Position numbers and translations under genes: made by a program
Notes under the pieces: model-generated
What the model saw: the letters and a program-made list of their open reading frames with translations, nothing else
Told to the model about the DNA's origin: nothing
The model's database searches: none
Assembly (NCBI GenBank): GCA_002424045.1
Contig: DIPH01000025.1
Coordinates: forward strand, 62,001-126,000
DNA from: Firmicutes bacterium UBA5493
Lineage (GTDB): Bacteria > Bacillota > Limnochordia > Darwinibacteriales > Darwinibacteriaceae
Length of the DNA: 64,000 nucleotides
Direction: 5' to 3'
In this document: positions 43,235-51,814 of the stretch, piece by piece
How the letters are laid out: every line of letters begins with the position of its first letter
Position numbering within the stretch: the stretch's first letter is position 1

Positions 43235-44266
43235 TTAAATACCGGAACCTCTTTGGAGCTGAAACAAAGAGATTTCAGCTAGGACTTCTTGAATCGGTCG
43301 GTCAAGGGCGGCCGCAATCGCATTGGCGTGTAACCCTGCTTCAAATAGTTCCTCTAGGGATGAACGAGACGTTATCCCCTCACTGAGGGGGCCCGCGACG
43401 GCTTCGGTGCTGTCAAGCAAATCCGCTGGCTCACTTACTAAAGCAGCTCCTTGTTTAATGAGCCTGTGGGTTCCCTGCCTCAGGGGATCGCTGATTTCAC
43501 CCGGGATGGCCCAGACATCCAACCCCATCTCTAAAGCCCAATCCGCCGTGTGAATCGCACCAGATTTGGCTCCCGCCTGCACCACCAGCACACCGCGGGA
43601 GCAACCTGCAATCACGCGGTTACGCCTGGGGAAGTTCCCAGGAACAGTCGAGCAGTGACTAGAAAACTCCGTGATGAGAGCACCCTGTTCCGCTATCTTC
43701 TTTGCCAAAACCCTATGTTCACTTGGGTATAGATTGCCAAGGTTCGAACCTAAAACCGCCACAGCGTCCCCGCCCATCTGGACCACTTGCTCATGGGCGA
43801 AGTAGTCGATACCCCGAGCCAACCCACTGACCACTGGAATGCCCTTGGAGGCTAAATATGCACTAAACTGCCTGGCCTGTGCAATGCCAACTCTGGAGGG
43901 TTTTCGTGTCCCCACCACAGCAATTCCCGGTTTCTCCGGTAACTTGCCAAGGACGTATAAAACTGGCGGAGGAACCACCAATCGTCTCAAATACGTAGGA
44001 TACTCCTGATCGGAGAGGGTGATAATCTGTGCCCCTAAGCCCCTGGCCCAAGCCTCCTCATCCCTTGGTGAAAGGTTCGGACGCAGAGCACAAAAGCGAT
44101 CCGCGGTCTTGGGTCCGATTCCTTCCACTTTCATTAAATCTTCTCTACGTGCATTCCAGGCTGCCTCTAAGGAACCAAAATGATTTCTTATGGCCACAAG
44201 CCGTCTGCCTCCAATACCAGGAACCATGTTAAAGGCGATCAGATACTGCCGCGAACTCCATTTCAC
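43235..44266 (-). CDS. dprA: DNA-processing protein DprA
   Basis: 343 residues. Loads RecA on incoming single-stranded DNA in transformation. N-terminal helix-hairpin-helix (GIGGRRLVAI, VEGIGPKTADRF), the Rossmann-like DprA core (VVGTRKPSRVG, SGLARGIDYFAHE, ITEFSSHCSTVPGNFPRRNR, GAKSGAIHTADWALE) and a C-terminal winged-helix (about 290-343). GTG 44266, 16 bases after the zinc-ribbon gene. Suggests, with comM nearby, a natural competence capability; other com genes are outside. Confidence 0.95.
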   Translation of the reverse strand: MKWSSRQYLIAFNMVPGIGGRRLVAIRNHFGSLEAAWNARREDLMKVEGIGPKTADRFCALRPNLSPRDEEAWARGLGAQIITLSDQEYPTYLRRLVVPPPVLYVLGKLPEKPGIAVVGTRKPSRVGIAQARQFSAYLASKGIPVVSGLARGIDYFAHEQVVQMGGDAVAVLGSNLGNLYPSEHRVLAKKIAEQGALITEFSSHCSTVPGNFPRRNRVIAGCSRGVLVVQAGAKSGAIHTADWALEMGLDVWAIPGEISDPLRQGTHRLIKQGAALVSEPADLLDSTEAVAGPLSEGITSRSSLEELFEAGLHANAIAAALDRPIQEVLAEISLFQLQRGSGI

Positions 44267-44282
44267 TTATTCTTTCCCCCTG

Positions 44283-44516
44283 TCAATCATCGTCATGAAT
44301 GGGATGCTCCACAAGACTGTCTAAAATTGCCTGTAATTCCTCCTCCCACTTTAGCTGATAAATCCGTAGATCCAAGGCACTAACGATTGCTCCGCCAAGG
44401 CAATTTGTGCAGATGATACCATACATGTCCCCCTTACTTGTCTTAATGGTATGGGGGGTATCTACATCGCAAACGGGGCAATGGAAGATCCGTGTAACGC
44501 CTACATCAAAAGGCAT
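44283..44516 (-). CDS. Small zinc-ribbon protein upstream of dprA
   Basis: 77 residues from ATG 44516 (GGAGGG in front; open frame reaches 44531). Two Cys pairs, CPVC and CTNC, 24 residues apart in a ribbon-like fold with FHCPVCDVDTPHTI, then a helical acidic tail (WEEELQAILDSLVE, HDDD at the end). Four cysteines are in position to bind one zinc. I do not recognise the family; the coupling to dprA (16 bases) suggests co-expression but proves no role. Confidence 0.65.
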   Translation of the reverse strand: MPFDVGVTRIFHCPVCDVDTPHTIKTSKGDMYGIICTNCLGGAIVSALDLRIYQLKWEEELQAILDSLVEHPIHDDD

Positions 44517-44641
44517 GAGCGCCCTCCTCATTGTTTTCTCTTAGCATGCCGAGGAAGGGCAAGTTCTATGTTTAGGAGGATTTGCTCGACTTATGTCAAA
44601 TATATCAATATTCTGAGTATTATGTCAAGGGGGATTGTGTA

Positions 44642-46081
44642 ATGATCTTAGTTCAAAGTGGAGTTGTGGCCGGTATCGAAGGATTTCCGATTGATGTAGA
44701 AGTAGATGTTCGTCCCGGCCTTCCTGGATTCGAAATTGTTGGTCTCCCCAGCAAGACGGTGCGAGAAAGCCGTGAACGGGTACGTTCTGCTCTGCGCAAT
44801 TCGGGATTCAAATTTCCTGCACAAAAAGTCATCGTCAATCTAGCGCCCGCCCATTATCCGAAGGATGGAGCGCTCTTTGATCTACCTATTGCTCTGGGAA
44901 TTCTGGCCCATCAGGGGGTGCTTCCTCCCCAGGTGTTCAAAAATGCAATGTTCGCCGGAGAGCTCTCTTTGAGCGGCACGCTCAAGCGCATTAGCGGCGT
45001 TCTCAGTCTAGCAAAACTCGCCTCCCAGCGCAATTGGCAGATCATTTTACCCCGAGAAAACGAGGTTGAAGCCGCTTTAATCCCGGGAAAGCACTATTTG
45101 TTAGCCTCTTCTCTCCACAACGTCTTGGACCTTGTGACGGGTAGAATCCCACCGCAAAAGTGTTCGCCAGGCAAACGCATTGTAAGGAAGGCTTTTCAGG
45201 GCGCGGAGATTAAGGGACAAGCCCAGGCCAAGAGGGCTCTGGAAATCGCAGCACATGGCCGTCATCACATTATGCTCCTCGGACCACCGGGCGTAGGGAA
45301 GACCCTCTTGGCCAAGACGGCTCGATATCTCCTTCCCCCGCCAACGCATGAGGAAATCTTAGTCATCAATAAGGTATATGAGGCTGCAGGTCTCATGGAC
45401 AGCCGTTCTCCCCTTCTAACCGAACGGCCCTTTCGTGTTCCCCATCACAGCATCTCACAGGCAGCTTTGGTGGGTTCCAGAAGCGGACGGCCTGGCGAGA
45501 TCACCCTCGCACACTCAGGTGTCTTATTGCTCGATGAGTTTCCAGAGTTTAACCAAGGGGCCCTGCAGGGACTTCGGGAGCCCCTCGATCATAAAGAAGT
45601 CCAGATCTCTAGGGCGGAGCACACTCTGACCTATCCAGCAGATTTTTGGATGATCGCCACCGCGAATCCTTGTCCCTGTGGGTATCTAGGCAGCGAAGTC
45701 CGCCTGTGCACTTGCAACAGCAGGGATGTAAACAGATATCGCCGCAAACTACGGGGGCCACTGTTGGACCGTTTTGAAGTTTTCGCCTACCTTAGCCCCC
45801 TGTCCGAACAGGAGCTTCGCCAAAGAACAATCCCCTGGCCCCCAATACAAAGGGCCGAGGGACATAGACATCCAGAAGAAGCTCCTACAATGAGTGAAGA
45901 CGCATTGGACTTCCTCCACCAAGTCCAAAAAAAGCTGGAACTCTCTGTACGGGGTTTTGAGAATACGCGAAGACTATCTAGGACGATTGCCCGTCTTGAT
46001 GGCGCGAGCATCATAAGGCAGACGCATATGGCCGAAGCCCTGCAATATCGCTTCGAAAGCCACAACCAAGTATTGACCTGA
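44642..46081 (+). CDS. comM: YifB/ComM-family Mg-chelatase-like AAA+ ATPase
   Basis: 479 residues. ComM is a hexameric helicase that promotes branch migration during transformation. Lon-protease-like N-domain (about 15-125, GFEIVGLPSKTVRESRERVR), Walker A GPPGVGKT (214-221), Walker B VLLLDEFPEF, and a Cys-rich insert NPCPCGYLG...CTC (about 342-358). ATG 44642 is chosen over upstream starts as AAGGGGG lies nearby. The only gene on the plus strand apart from the S24 gene; it meets the Lrp gene tail to tail with no gap. Confidence 0.93.
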   Translation: MILVQSGVVAGIEGFPIDVEVDVRPGLPGFEIVGLPSKTVRESRERVRSALRNSGFKFPAQKVIVNLAPAHYPKDGALFDLPIALGILAHQGVLPPQVFKNAMFAGELSLSGTLKRISGVLSLAKLASQRNWQIILPRENEVEAALIPGKHYLLASSLHNVLDLVTGRIPPQKCSPGKRIVRKAFQGAEIKGQAQAKRALEIAAHGRHHIMLLGPPGVGKTLLAKTARYLLPPPTHEEILVINKVYEAAGLMDSRSPLLTERPFRVPHHSISQAALVGSRSGRPGEITLAHSGVLLLDEFPEFNQGALQGLREPLDHKEVQISRAEHTLTYPADFWMIATANPCPCGYLGSEVRLCTCNSRDVNRYRRKLRGPLLDRFEVFAYLSPLSEQELRQRTIPWPPIQRAEGHRHPEEAPTMSEDALDFLHQVQKKLELSVRGFENTRRLSRTIARLDGASIIRQTHMAEALQYRFESHNQVLT

Positions 46082-46537
46082 TTAAGCCTCCCAGGCTAGG
46101 TCTTCTTTAGCCACCTTCAGAACAACAGACGTTCCCGTATTGTTAATTCCCGGAATCTCTCTGAGCCTATCCACTAGGAAGGTCAAGAGCTCATCATTGC
46201 TGGATACCACAACTTCGATCACTAGGTCATAGTTCCCGGTAGACAATGCCACATAACGAACTTCTGTGAGGGTACTTAACTCACTGGCAATCGGTTGGAG
46301 TTTCCCCCGATCTACCTTAAGGCCAACAATGGCCACCGTTTGAAGTCCTACCTTGAAGGGGTTGGCAATGCCAACGATTTTCAGCAGGCCCTCATCCATC
46401 AACTTACCGACACGGCGCCGCACCGTCCCCTCGGCCAAGCCCAATTCATGGGCTATGGTCAAAAAAGGCATGCGTCCATCTTGCTGCAACAAACGAATGA
46501 TATCTCGATCGAATTGATCTAAAACAAATCCACTCAT
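46082..46537 (-). CDS. Lrp/AsnC-family transcriptional regulator (second of a pair)
   Basis: 151 residues: winged HTH (LDQFDRDIIRLLQQDGRMPF, EGTVRRRVGKLMDEGLL; about 5-60) and RAM effector domain (65-145) with the STGNYDLVIEVVV effector loop. ATG start overlaps the upstream regulator's stop (ATGA), so the two are co-translated. Target genes unknown; no amino-acid metabolism gene is adjacent. It ends exactly at the comM stop. Confidence 0.9.
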   Translation of the reverse strand: MSGFVLDQFDRDIIRLLQQDGRMPFLTIAHELGLAEGTVRRRVGKLMDEGLLKIVGIANPFKVGLQTVAIVGLKVDRGKLQPIASELSTLTEVRYVALSTGNYDLVIEVVVSSNDELLTFLVDRLREIPGINNTGTSVVLKVAKEDLAWEA

Positions 46538-47025
46538 CCTTGTACACCGTCCTTTTCCTTGTAATGGCTAAATGGTGCCCAGTCGTAGATTTGTTTGTGA
46601 ATCTGCAGGACAATAGAGGTCTCTGTACTGACAATACCCTCAATATTGGCCAATTGCTCATTGAGCAAAGTCACAAGTTTGGTCCGATTTGGCAAGACAA
46701 CCATAGCTACCAGATCATGGCCACCAGTGGTCACCACAAGATAGCGCACAGCATCGAGCCCTTGCAGTGCTTCAATCACAGAATCCATATAATGACGATC
46801 GACCTTAAACCAGATGAATGCCACAGTATCAAGGCCCATTTTCAAGGGATCCGTCACGCCCATCGTTTTCATCACACCATTCTCCTCCAAACGCTTGACG
46901 CGTTTGCGAATGGTGCCCTCCGAAACCCCTAAATAAGCGGCTAAGGTCACAAATGTCATTCTACCCTCTTGCTGTAAATACGCCAGTATTCTCTTATCCA
47001 AATCGTCTAAGACAAGTGGCTGCAT
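46534..47025 (-). CDS. Lrp/AsnC-family transcriptional regulator (first of a pair)
   Basis: 163 residues with the same layout: HTH (LDDLDKRILAYLQQEGRMTF, EGTIRKRVKRLEENGVM) and RAM domain (TGGHDLVAMVVLP). Clearly paralogous to the next gene, and the two may form mixed oligomers. An A/T-rich imperfect palindrome lies 71-98 bases upstream (47096-47123) and is a plausible autoregulatory site. ATG 47025 after GGAAGGGTG. Confidence 0.9.
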   Translation of the reverse strand: MQPLVLDDLDKRILAYLQQEGRMTFVTLAAYLGVSEGTIRKRVKRLEENGVMKTMGVTDPLKMGLDTVAFIWFKVDRHYMDSVIEALQGLDAVRYLVVTTGGHDLVAMVVLPNRTKLVTLLNEQLANIEGIVSTETSIVLQIHKQIYDWAPFSHYKEKDGVQG

Positions 47026-47095
47026 AAACTCACCCTTCCGTACCTACTCATTCCATCGTTTTCGATATTAAATTCTACGAAAAAATTAGTATTCC

Positions 47096-47123
47096 TTGTG
47101 TATGTTAAAATTTTTCAACACAA
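47096..47123. promoter_or_regulatory. Imperfect palindrome upstream of the Lrp pair
   Basis: TTGTGT-ATG-TTAAAA / TTTT-TCAA-CACAA: 28 bases with outer arms TTGTGT/ACACAA and an AAAA/TTTT centre. The T-rich centre and length resemble Lrp-type operators. Position between a terminator and the Lrp start supports a regulatory role; not proven. Confidence 0.4.
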
Positions 47124-47158
47124 AAAAGACTCGCTTTATACACATCTAGGCAAGTCTT
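47122..47158 (-). terminator. Rho-independent terminator after dacF
   Basis: Minus-strand stem AAGACTTGC / GCGAGTCTT (47158-47150 and 47134-47126; one U-G pair), 15-base loop, followed by TTTTTT. Closes the long rpsP-to-dacF unit. Confidence 0.75.
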
Positions 47159-47172
47159 TCTTGAAAAACACA

Positions 47173-48333
47173 CTAGCGTTTCCGAATGAGATCTTGGAAA
47201 AACCGTTTGATACTGTCCCACATGACTTGATACCAACTTCCCCGGGCTACATCTTGCGCCGCTAGTAGAGGAACCTGTTTGGTCAGCTGCTCCTCTACAT
47301 AAATGCTTAACACCCCAACTTGGCTGCCTTGTTCAACAGGCGCCTCCAGTTCCTTGGTCTGAATTCCCACACTCACACTCTTTTCAATACCCTTGGGAAC
47401 CGTAATGATAGGTTCACTTATCCTCATACCCACTTGAGATTGTTTGCCCTTATACACCCTGGTTGTTTTGTCCTCTAAGAGTCTGGAAATGTTCACTAGG
47501 TCAAAATTTCTGTACCCATAATCAAGGAGAGTTGACATCTCCTGTTCCCTTCTGGACTCACTTTGAGCCCCTAGCACAACGCCAATAAGCCGTCTATTGT
47601 TCTGTACTGCAGTGCCTACCAGGTTAAATCCTGCTACTTGTAGATGACCCGTTTTTAGCCCATCTGCTCCTTCATAGGTTCGTAGTAGCCCGTTGCGGTT
47701 GGATTGAACAATGGGCGTATTACTGGAACGGGGTTGATATGAGAACGATAACTGTTTGTGATACTGAATAGCCTCAGGATGATCCTCCAGATAATGGCGG
47801 ACTAATATCGCGATATCCTCGGCCGTAATCCTGTTTTCAGTGGATAGACCGTGAACATCCACAAATTGGAGATTCAAATTGAGGGACCTGGCTTTCTCAT
47901 TCATGCGCCCAACATACACATCTTCGTTGCCGGCAAGTGCTTCCGCCAAAGCAACGCAGGCGTCATTACCAGAGACCACCGCGATACCCATTAGTAACTG
48001 TTCAATGGTCACTACTTCACCTGGTTCCAAAAACATCCTTGAGCCAGTCATACGCCAGGCCCGCTCACTCACTGTGGCTGCATCTTGCAGGCTGACGCGT
48101 CCTGCCTTGATGTCATCAAAGGCCACATACATGGTCATAATCTTAACAAGACTGGCAGGAACATGCGGTTCCCCGCCATTGTGGGAGTACAAAATCTGTC
48201 CAGATTCAAAATCCAAGAGCACCGCCGATCCTGCCTCGACTTCAAAAGGCAGTATTTGTTGAGCAAGGGTTATACCTGAAAAGGATAAAAGAAAAACCAT
48301 AATAAGAATAAGGCCTATAGATTGACGTTTCAT
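47173..48333 (-). CDS. D-alanyl-D-alanine carboxypeptidase (DacF/PBP5 type)
   Basis: 386 residues, class C low-molecular-weight penicillin-binding protein that trims pentapeptides. Signal peptide 1-24 (LILIMVFLLSFSGITLA), SxxK S61-K64 in ASLVKIMT, SxN S121-N123 in VVSGNDACVALAEA, KTG K227 in GLKTGH, a C-terminal PBP5-type beta domain (275-355) and a final amphipathic helix (366-386; WYQVMWDSIKRFFQDLIRKR) that would tether it to the membrane. ATG start overlaps the yraN TGA. Confidence 0.95.
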   Translation of the reverse strand: MKRQSIGLILIMVFLLSFSGITLAQQILPFEVEAGSAVLLDFESGQILYSHNGGEPHVPASLVKIMTMYVAFDDIKAGRVSLQDAATVSERAWRMTGSRMFLEPGEVVTIEQLLMGIAVVSGNDACVALAEALAGNEDVYVGRMNEKARSLNLNLQFVDVHGLSTENRITAEDIAILVRHYLEDHPEAIQYHKQLSFSYQPRSSNTPIVQSNRNGLLRTYEGADGLKTGHLQVAGFNLVGTAVQNNRRLIGVVLGAQSESRREQEMSTLLDYGYRNFDLVNISRLLEDKTTRVYKGKQSQVGMRISEPIITVPKGIEKSVSVGIQTKELEAPVEQGSQVGVLSIYVEEQLTKQVPLLAAQDVARGSWYQVMWDSIKRFFQDLIRKR

Positions 48334-48665
48334 TCAAAAGCTCCCTTCACCCAGTTAAATCTATAACCAGCCCCACAGGGACTGATTCCGATCACATCAA
48401 AACGCACATAGGGCGCATCCTGGAAATAGCCCTGTAAATAGCCTTGAGCCACACGCTTAATTTTCTGTATTTTCCTCCCGGTCACTTGTTCTACGCTCGT
48501 ACCCCAGCGCTCAGAGGTGCGGTACTTGACCTCAACGAAGACGAGAGTCTCGCCGTCTTTCATGATCAAGTCAATTTCGCCCATACGAAGCCGAAAATTC
48601 GCTTCCACAAATTGTAGACCTTGACCGAGCAAGTACTCCTTAGCGAGCTGTTCACCTAGGTTCAT
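48330..48665 (-). CDS. YraN-family (UPF0102) predicted endonuclease
   Basis: 111 residues. Restriction-endonuclease-like fold of UPF0102: LGEQLAKEYLLGQGLQFVEAN, RMGEIDLIMKDGETLVFVEV with Asp-Glu and VEVKYR (E-x-K) as the catalytic core. Function not established in any organism, though it travels with rnhB. ATG overlaps the rnhB stop. Confidence 0.9.
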   Translation of the reverse strand: MNLGEQLAKEYLLGQGLQFVEANFRLRMGEIDLIMKDGETLVFVEVKYRTSERWGTSVEQVTGRKIQKIKRVAQGYLQGYFQDAPYVRFDVIGISPCGAGYRFNWVKGAFE

Positions 48666-49255
48666 AGGCCACCAGCTAACCTAAAGGAGCCTCGATGCAG
48701 CGGACAACGACCATATTGCTTAATTATGTCGCGATGTTCCTTAGTAGCATATCCCTTATTCTGTCCAAAATTGTACAAGGGATAAATTTCGTCATAACCA
48801 TCCATCAGTCGATCACGCTCCACCTTTGCCACGATGCTCGCGGCTGCGATGGAGATGGACAAATTGTCACCCCGAATAATGGCCTCTTGCGGCCATGGTA
48901 AATCTGGGATCTCTAACTGACCATCGACCAAGCAGAAGTCAGGCCCCTTTGGTAGTGCCTCTAAAGCTCTCTTCATGGCCAGAAACGTGGCCTGCAGAAT
49001 GTTCAGCTCGTCGATTTCACCAACAGTTGCTAGTCCTACTCCCACAAGACAGGTTCCTAATATCTCTTCGTAGGCCAGCTCCCGTTTCCTAGGGGAGAGA
49101 CGTTTGGAATCACGAATTTCCGCCTCGAAACTCGTGGGCAATATGTGGACAGCTGCCGCCACTACCGGTCCGGCTAGGGGCCCCCGGCCTGCCTCGTCCA
49201 CACCTACAACCTTTAAGAAGCCCTGCTCCTGCAGCTTAATCTCTATCGTTCTCAC
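48662..49255 (-). CDS. rnhB: Ribonuclease HII
   Basis: 197 residues. Removes RNA from RNA-DNA hybrids. VDEAGRGPLAGPVVAAAV (Asp20, Glu21) and the later acidic residues (DSKRLSPRKRE; RGDNLSISIAAASIVAKVERD) are present. GTG start at 49255, 20-base overlap with rbgA. Shorter than the B. subtilis form. Confidence 0.96.
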   Translation of the reverse strand: MRTIEIKLQEQGFLKVVGVDEAGRGPLAGPVVAAAVHILPTSFEAEIRDSKRLSPRKRELAYEEILGTCLVGVGLATVGEIDELNILQATFLAMKRALEALPKGPDFCLVDGQLEIPDLPWPQEAIIRGDNLSISIAAASIVAKVERDRLMDGYDEIYPLYNFGQNKGYATKEHRDIIKQYGRCPLHRGSFRLAGGL

Positions 49256-50069
49256 TTTCTAGCTCACTCCCGGGACTCGGATCGAGTGTAATTCTACCTA
49301 GCTTCCCTGTGCGAAAATCCTTGAGGACTACCGCTGCGGCTTGGTTAACATCCACCACACCTCCACGCAGCAAACATCCTCGCCTGCGACCGATTTCGTC
49401 CAGGGGATGATCATCTAGACCTATGTTCCCATAGCGTTCCTGTAGTGAATTGGGATAACGCTGGCGTAGAAACTCCAAAAACCACCATACGACTTCAACT
49501 TGGTCGAAGACCTCATCACGTATGGATGCCACGAGGGCCAGTCGCGTGGCCACATCTTGATCTTCGAATTTTGGCCAGAGAATTCCCGGACTGTCCAAAA
49601 GCTGCATCCCCGGGGCAGATAGCCATTGTTTTCCCTTGGTAACTCCCGGTCGTGCCCCCACCTGGGCCCCTTTTCTCTTCGTCAAGCAATTGATTAAGGT
49701 CGACTTACCCACATTAGGAATCCCAACGACCAATAGGCGCGGCAAGCGCTTGAGCTCTGGAAAGGTCTTAGCGACAGACTGTCTAATCTCTCCGAGACCT
49801 TTCCCAAGAAGCAAGTTCGTACCCACAATGGTCTCGCACCTTGCTTGCCAATAGTCAATCCACAGCTCTGTCTGAGCTGGATCCGCTAGATCTGTTTTGG
49901 TCAACACGATCATTCGGGGCTTCTTGGTGAGATCTTGTAGCTCGGGATTGCGACTGCTTGAGGGCAACCTAGCATCGACGACCTCCAGGAGGCCGTCCAC
50001 GAGCTTCAACTCTTCTTTGATCATCCTCTTGGCTCGGGTCATGTGCCCGGGATACCATTGTATGGTCAT
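49236..50069 (-). CDS. rbgA: Ribosome biogenesis GTPase RbgA (YlqF)
   Basis: 277 residues. Circularly permuted GTPase that finishes 50S assembly. Motif order is G4 TKTD (57-60), G5 region, G1 GIPNVGKST (116-124), G3 DSPG (159-162), which is diagnostic. N-terminal IQWYPGHMTRAKR. ATG overlaps the lepB TAA by one base. Confidence 0.96.
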   Translation of the reverse strand: MTIQWYPGHMTRAKRMIKEELKLVDGLLEVVDARLPSSSRNPELQDLTKKPRMIVLTKTDLADPAQTELWIDYWQARCETIVGTNLLLGKGLGEIRQSVAKTFPELKRLPRLLVVGIPNVGKSTLINCLTKRKGAQVGARPGVTKGKQWLSAPGMQLLDSPGILWPKFEDQDVATRLALVASIRDEVFDQVEVVWWFLEFLRQRYPNSLQERYGNIGLDDHPLDEIGRRRGCLLRGGVVDVNQAAAVVLKDFRTGKLGRITLDPSPGSELESENDRD

Positions 50070-50632
50070 TAGGGAGTTTCAATCCTTTCCAAAACAGGGG
50101 GTATCCGAACCGTCGATATTTGTGCCAATGGCCAGTAGATCACAAGAGCTCGGCCCACTAAGTTTTTCTTGGGGACAAAGCCAACATCTGGGTAGCGACT
50201 ATCATCACTGTTTCGCCTGTTATCCCCTAACACGAAGTAATGCCCCTTCGGGACCAAGACTGGACCGAAGGTTGGCGCACTATAGGTGCCATAGGTAGGA
50301 CCATTGATGTAATCCTCATCCAAACGGGAACCATTAACGTACAAGAAACCATTCTTGATGGCGACTTCGTCCCCTGGCAAACCAATAACGCGCTTGATAA
50401 ACTTGCGGCGCTGATCGCCTGGATATCGGAAAACCACAACTTGACCTCGATTGGGCTCAGTGAAGCGATAAGAGACCTTTTCCACGAGAAGTCTTTGACC
50501 ATGATGAAGGGAAGGTTCCATGGAACTGCCTTCCACCAGGAAAGATTGTGCGACAAAAGCTATAATAAGAGCTGCTATACCCACCGATATGATTAATGCT
50601 TCCACGTATTCCCTAATCTCTGACTTTGACAT
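50069..50632 (-). CDS. lepB: Type I signal peptidase
   Basis: 187 residues, single N-terminal membrane anchor (about 11-30) and extracytoplasmic catalytic domain. Ser37 in GSSMEPSL and Lys80 in FIKRVIGLPGD form the Ser-Lys dyad; later GHYFVLGDNRRNSDDSR is box E. Typical SipS-type. ATG 50632 after GTGGAGGC. Placed after rplS as in Bacillus sips-type gene lines. Confidence 0.96.
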   Translation of the reverse strand: MSKSEIREYVEALIISVGIAALIIAFVAQSFLVEGSSMEPSLHHGQRLLVEKVSYRFTEPNRGQVVVFRYPGDQRRKFIKRVIGLPGDEVAIKNGFLYVNGSRLDEDYINGPTYGTYSAPTFGPVLVPKGHYFVLGDNRRNSDDSRYPDVGFVPKKNLVGRALVIYWPLAQISTVRIPPVLERIETP

Positions 50633-50660
50633 GCTTGTGCCTCCACTTCCAGCAGATGTG

Positions 50661-50687
50661 AAAAAGAGGAGTGTGTACCACTCCCCT
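50661..50687 (-). terminator. Rho-independent terminator after rplS
   Basis: Minus strand AGGGGAGTG / CACTCCTCT (50687-50679 and 50673-50665, one G-U pair), five-base loop, then a T tract (50664-50661). It separates the ffh-rplS ribosomal segment from lepB and downstream genes. Confidence 0.8.
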
Positions 50688-50703
50688 TAGGACGTTCCCA
50701 AGA

Positions 50704-51048
50704 CTAACGGCGGCGTTCCTTAATGCGCGCAGCTCTGCCGGATCTCTCTCTGAGATAGTACAGACGGGCTCTGCGCACCTTACCTTGGCGAATTACCTCA
50801 ATCTTTTCAATACGGGGTGAGTTAATGGGCCATGTTCTTTCAACACCCACACCCTGGGAGATTTTTCGCACTGTGAAGTTCTCTTGAATTCCGCCACCCA
50901 TCCGCCTTAAAACGACACCCTCGAAAATTTGAATTCTCTCATTGGCGCCTTCCACAACCTTCACATGGACACGCACCGTATCACCAGCACCAAACTGGGG
51001 ATAATCAGATCGGATTTGTTCTTGTTCAATAACATCAATCACATTCAT
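50704..51048 (-). CDS. rplS: Large ribosomal subunit protein L19
   Basis: 114 residues, normal length. FGAGDTVRVHVKVVEGANER, RRMGGGIQENFTVRKISQGV and the Arg-rich C-terminus RRARLYYLRERSGRAARIKE are hallmarks. ATG start overlaps trmD by 14 bases. Confidence 0.97.
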   Translation of the reverse strand: MNVIDVIEQEQIRSDYPQFGAGDTVRVHVKVVEGANERIQIFEGVVLRRMGGGIQENFTVRKISQGVGVERTWPINSPRIEKIEVIRQGKVRRARLYYLRERSGRAARIKERRR

Positions 51049-51799
51049 TGGTATTTACCCTCCCCTCAGCGGAATACTCCTTAGCCAACTCCTGAAGAAG
51101 CTGGCGTTCTTCCGTTGATAGATCTTTTTTCTCTAATAAATCAGGTCGTCGCAAAAACGTACGTCGCAGGGCCTCTTTTAGTCTGTAGCGAGCAATATTC
51201 CCATGGTGACCACTCAAGAGAACCTCTGGTACGCACATACCGCGAAACTCAGCGGGTCTGGTATAGTGTGGATAGTCCAGCAAACCATCTTGGAAGGAGT
51301 CCTGCTTAGCGGAGGTTTCGTCACCCAAAACCCCCGGCACAAGCCTGGTAACCGCATCCACGACCACCATGGCCGGCAACTCGCCTCCGGTTAATACATA
51401 ATCACCAATAGAAAGCTCAAAGTCTACCCAAGCCTTGCGAACCCGCTCATCAATTTCCTCATAATGCCCGCTTAAAAGGATCAAACGCGGCAACTTAGCC
51501 AGTTGCGTTGCCATTTCTTGATTAAACACATGCCCCTGGGGCGATAGATAGACAACTGGGGCCTCAGAATCTTGCCGTACGGCCTCTAGGGCCCGTACCA
51601 AGACATCCACTTTCAATACCATTCCAGCCCCGCCCCCATAGGGCGTATCATCAACAATTTTGTGCTTATCAAGGGCATAATCTCGAATATTCCAAACATC
51701 CACCGTAACCAGTCCACTTGTCTGGGCCTTCCCAAGAATACTAGTGGTCAGAGGCCCGGTAAACATCTCTGGGAACAAGGTGAGGATGTCAAAGTGCAT
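51035..51799 (-). CDS. trmD: tRNA (guanine-37-N1)-methyltransferase
   Basis: 254 residues. SPOUT-class trefoil-knot enzyme making m1G37. MHFDILTLFPEMFTGPL, PYGGGAGMVLK and SIGDYVLTGGELPAMVVVDA are complete. ATG 51799 follows TGGAGG; an in-frame codon at 51814 would overlap rimM. Confidence 0.97.
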   Translation of the reverse strand: MHFDILTLFPEMFTGPLTTSILGKAQTSGLVTVDVWNIRDYALDKHKIVDDTPYGGGAGMVLKVDVLVRALEAVRQDSEAPVVYLSPQGHVFNQEMATQLAKLPRLILLSGHYEEIDERVRKAWVDFELSIGDYVLTGGELPAMVVVDAVTRLVPGVLGDETSAKQDSFQDGLLDYPHYTRPAEFRGMCVPEVLLSGHHGNIARYRLKEALRRTFLRRPDLLEKKDLSTEERQLLQELAKEYSAEGRVNTNECD

Positions 51800-51814
51800 T
51801 TTGTACCTCCACAT

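Noticed and set aside
44582..44628. TTATGTCAA repeated twice (44591-44599, 44620-44628) before comM as a competence operator
   Set aside because: Short A/T-rich match with no known competence-box pattern; chance cannot be excluded.
46082..47025. Pair could be siroheme decarboxylase AhbA/AhbB, which have an AsnC-like fold and come in pairs
   Set aside because: Both proteins keep standard Lrp HTH and RAM effector loops (NYDLVI, GHDLVA), and no heme-pathway genes are near.
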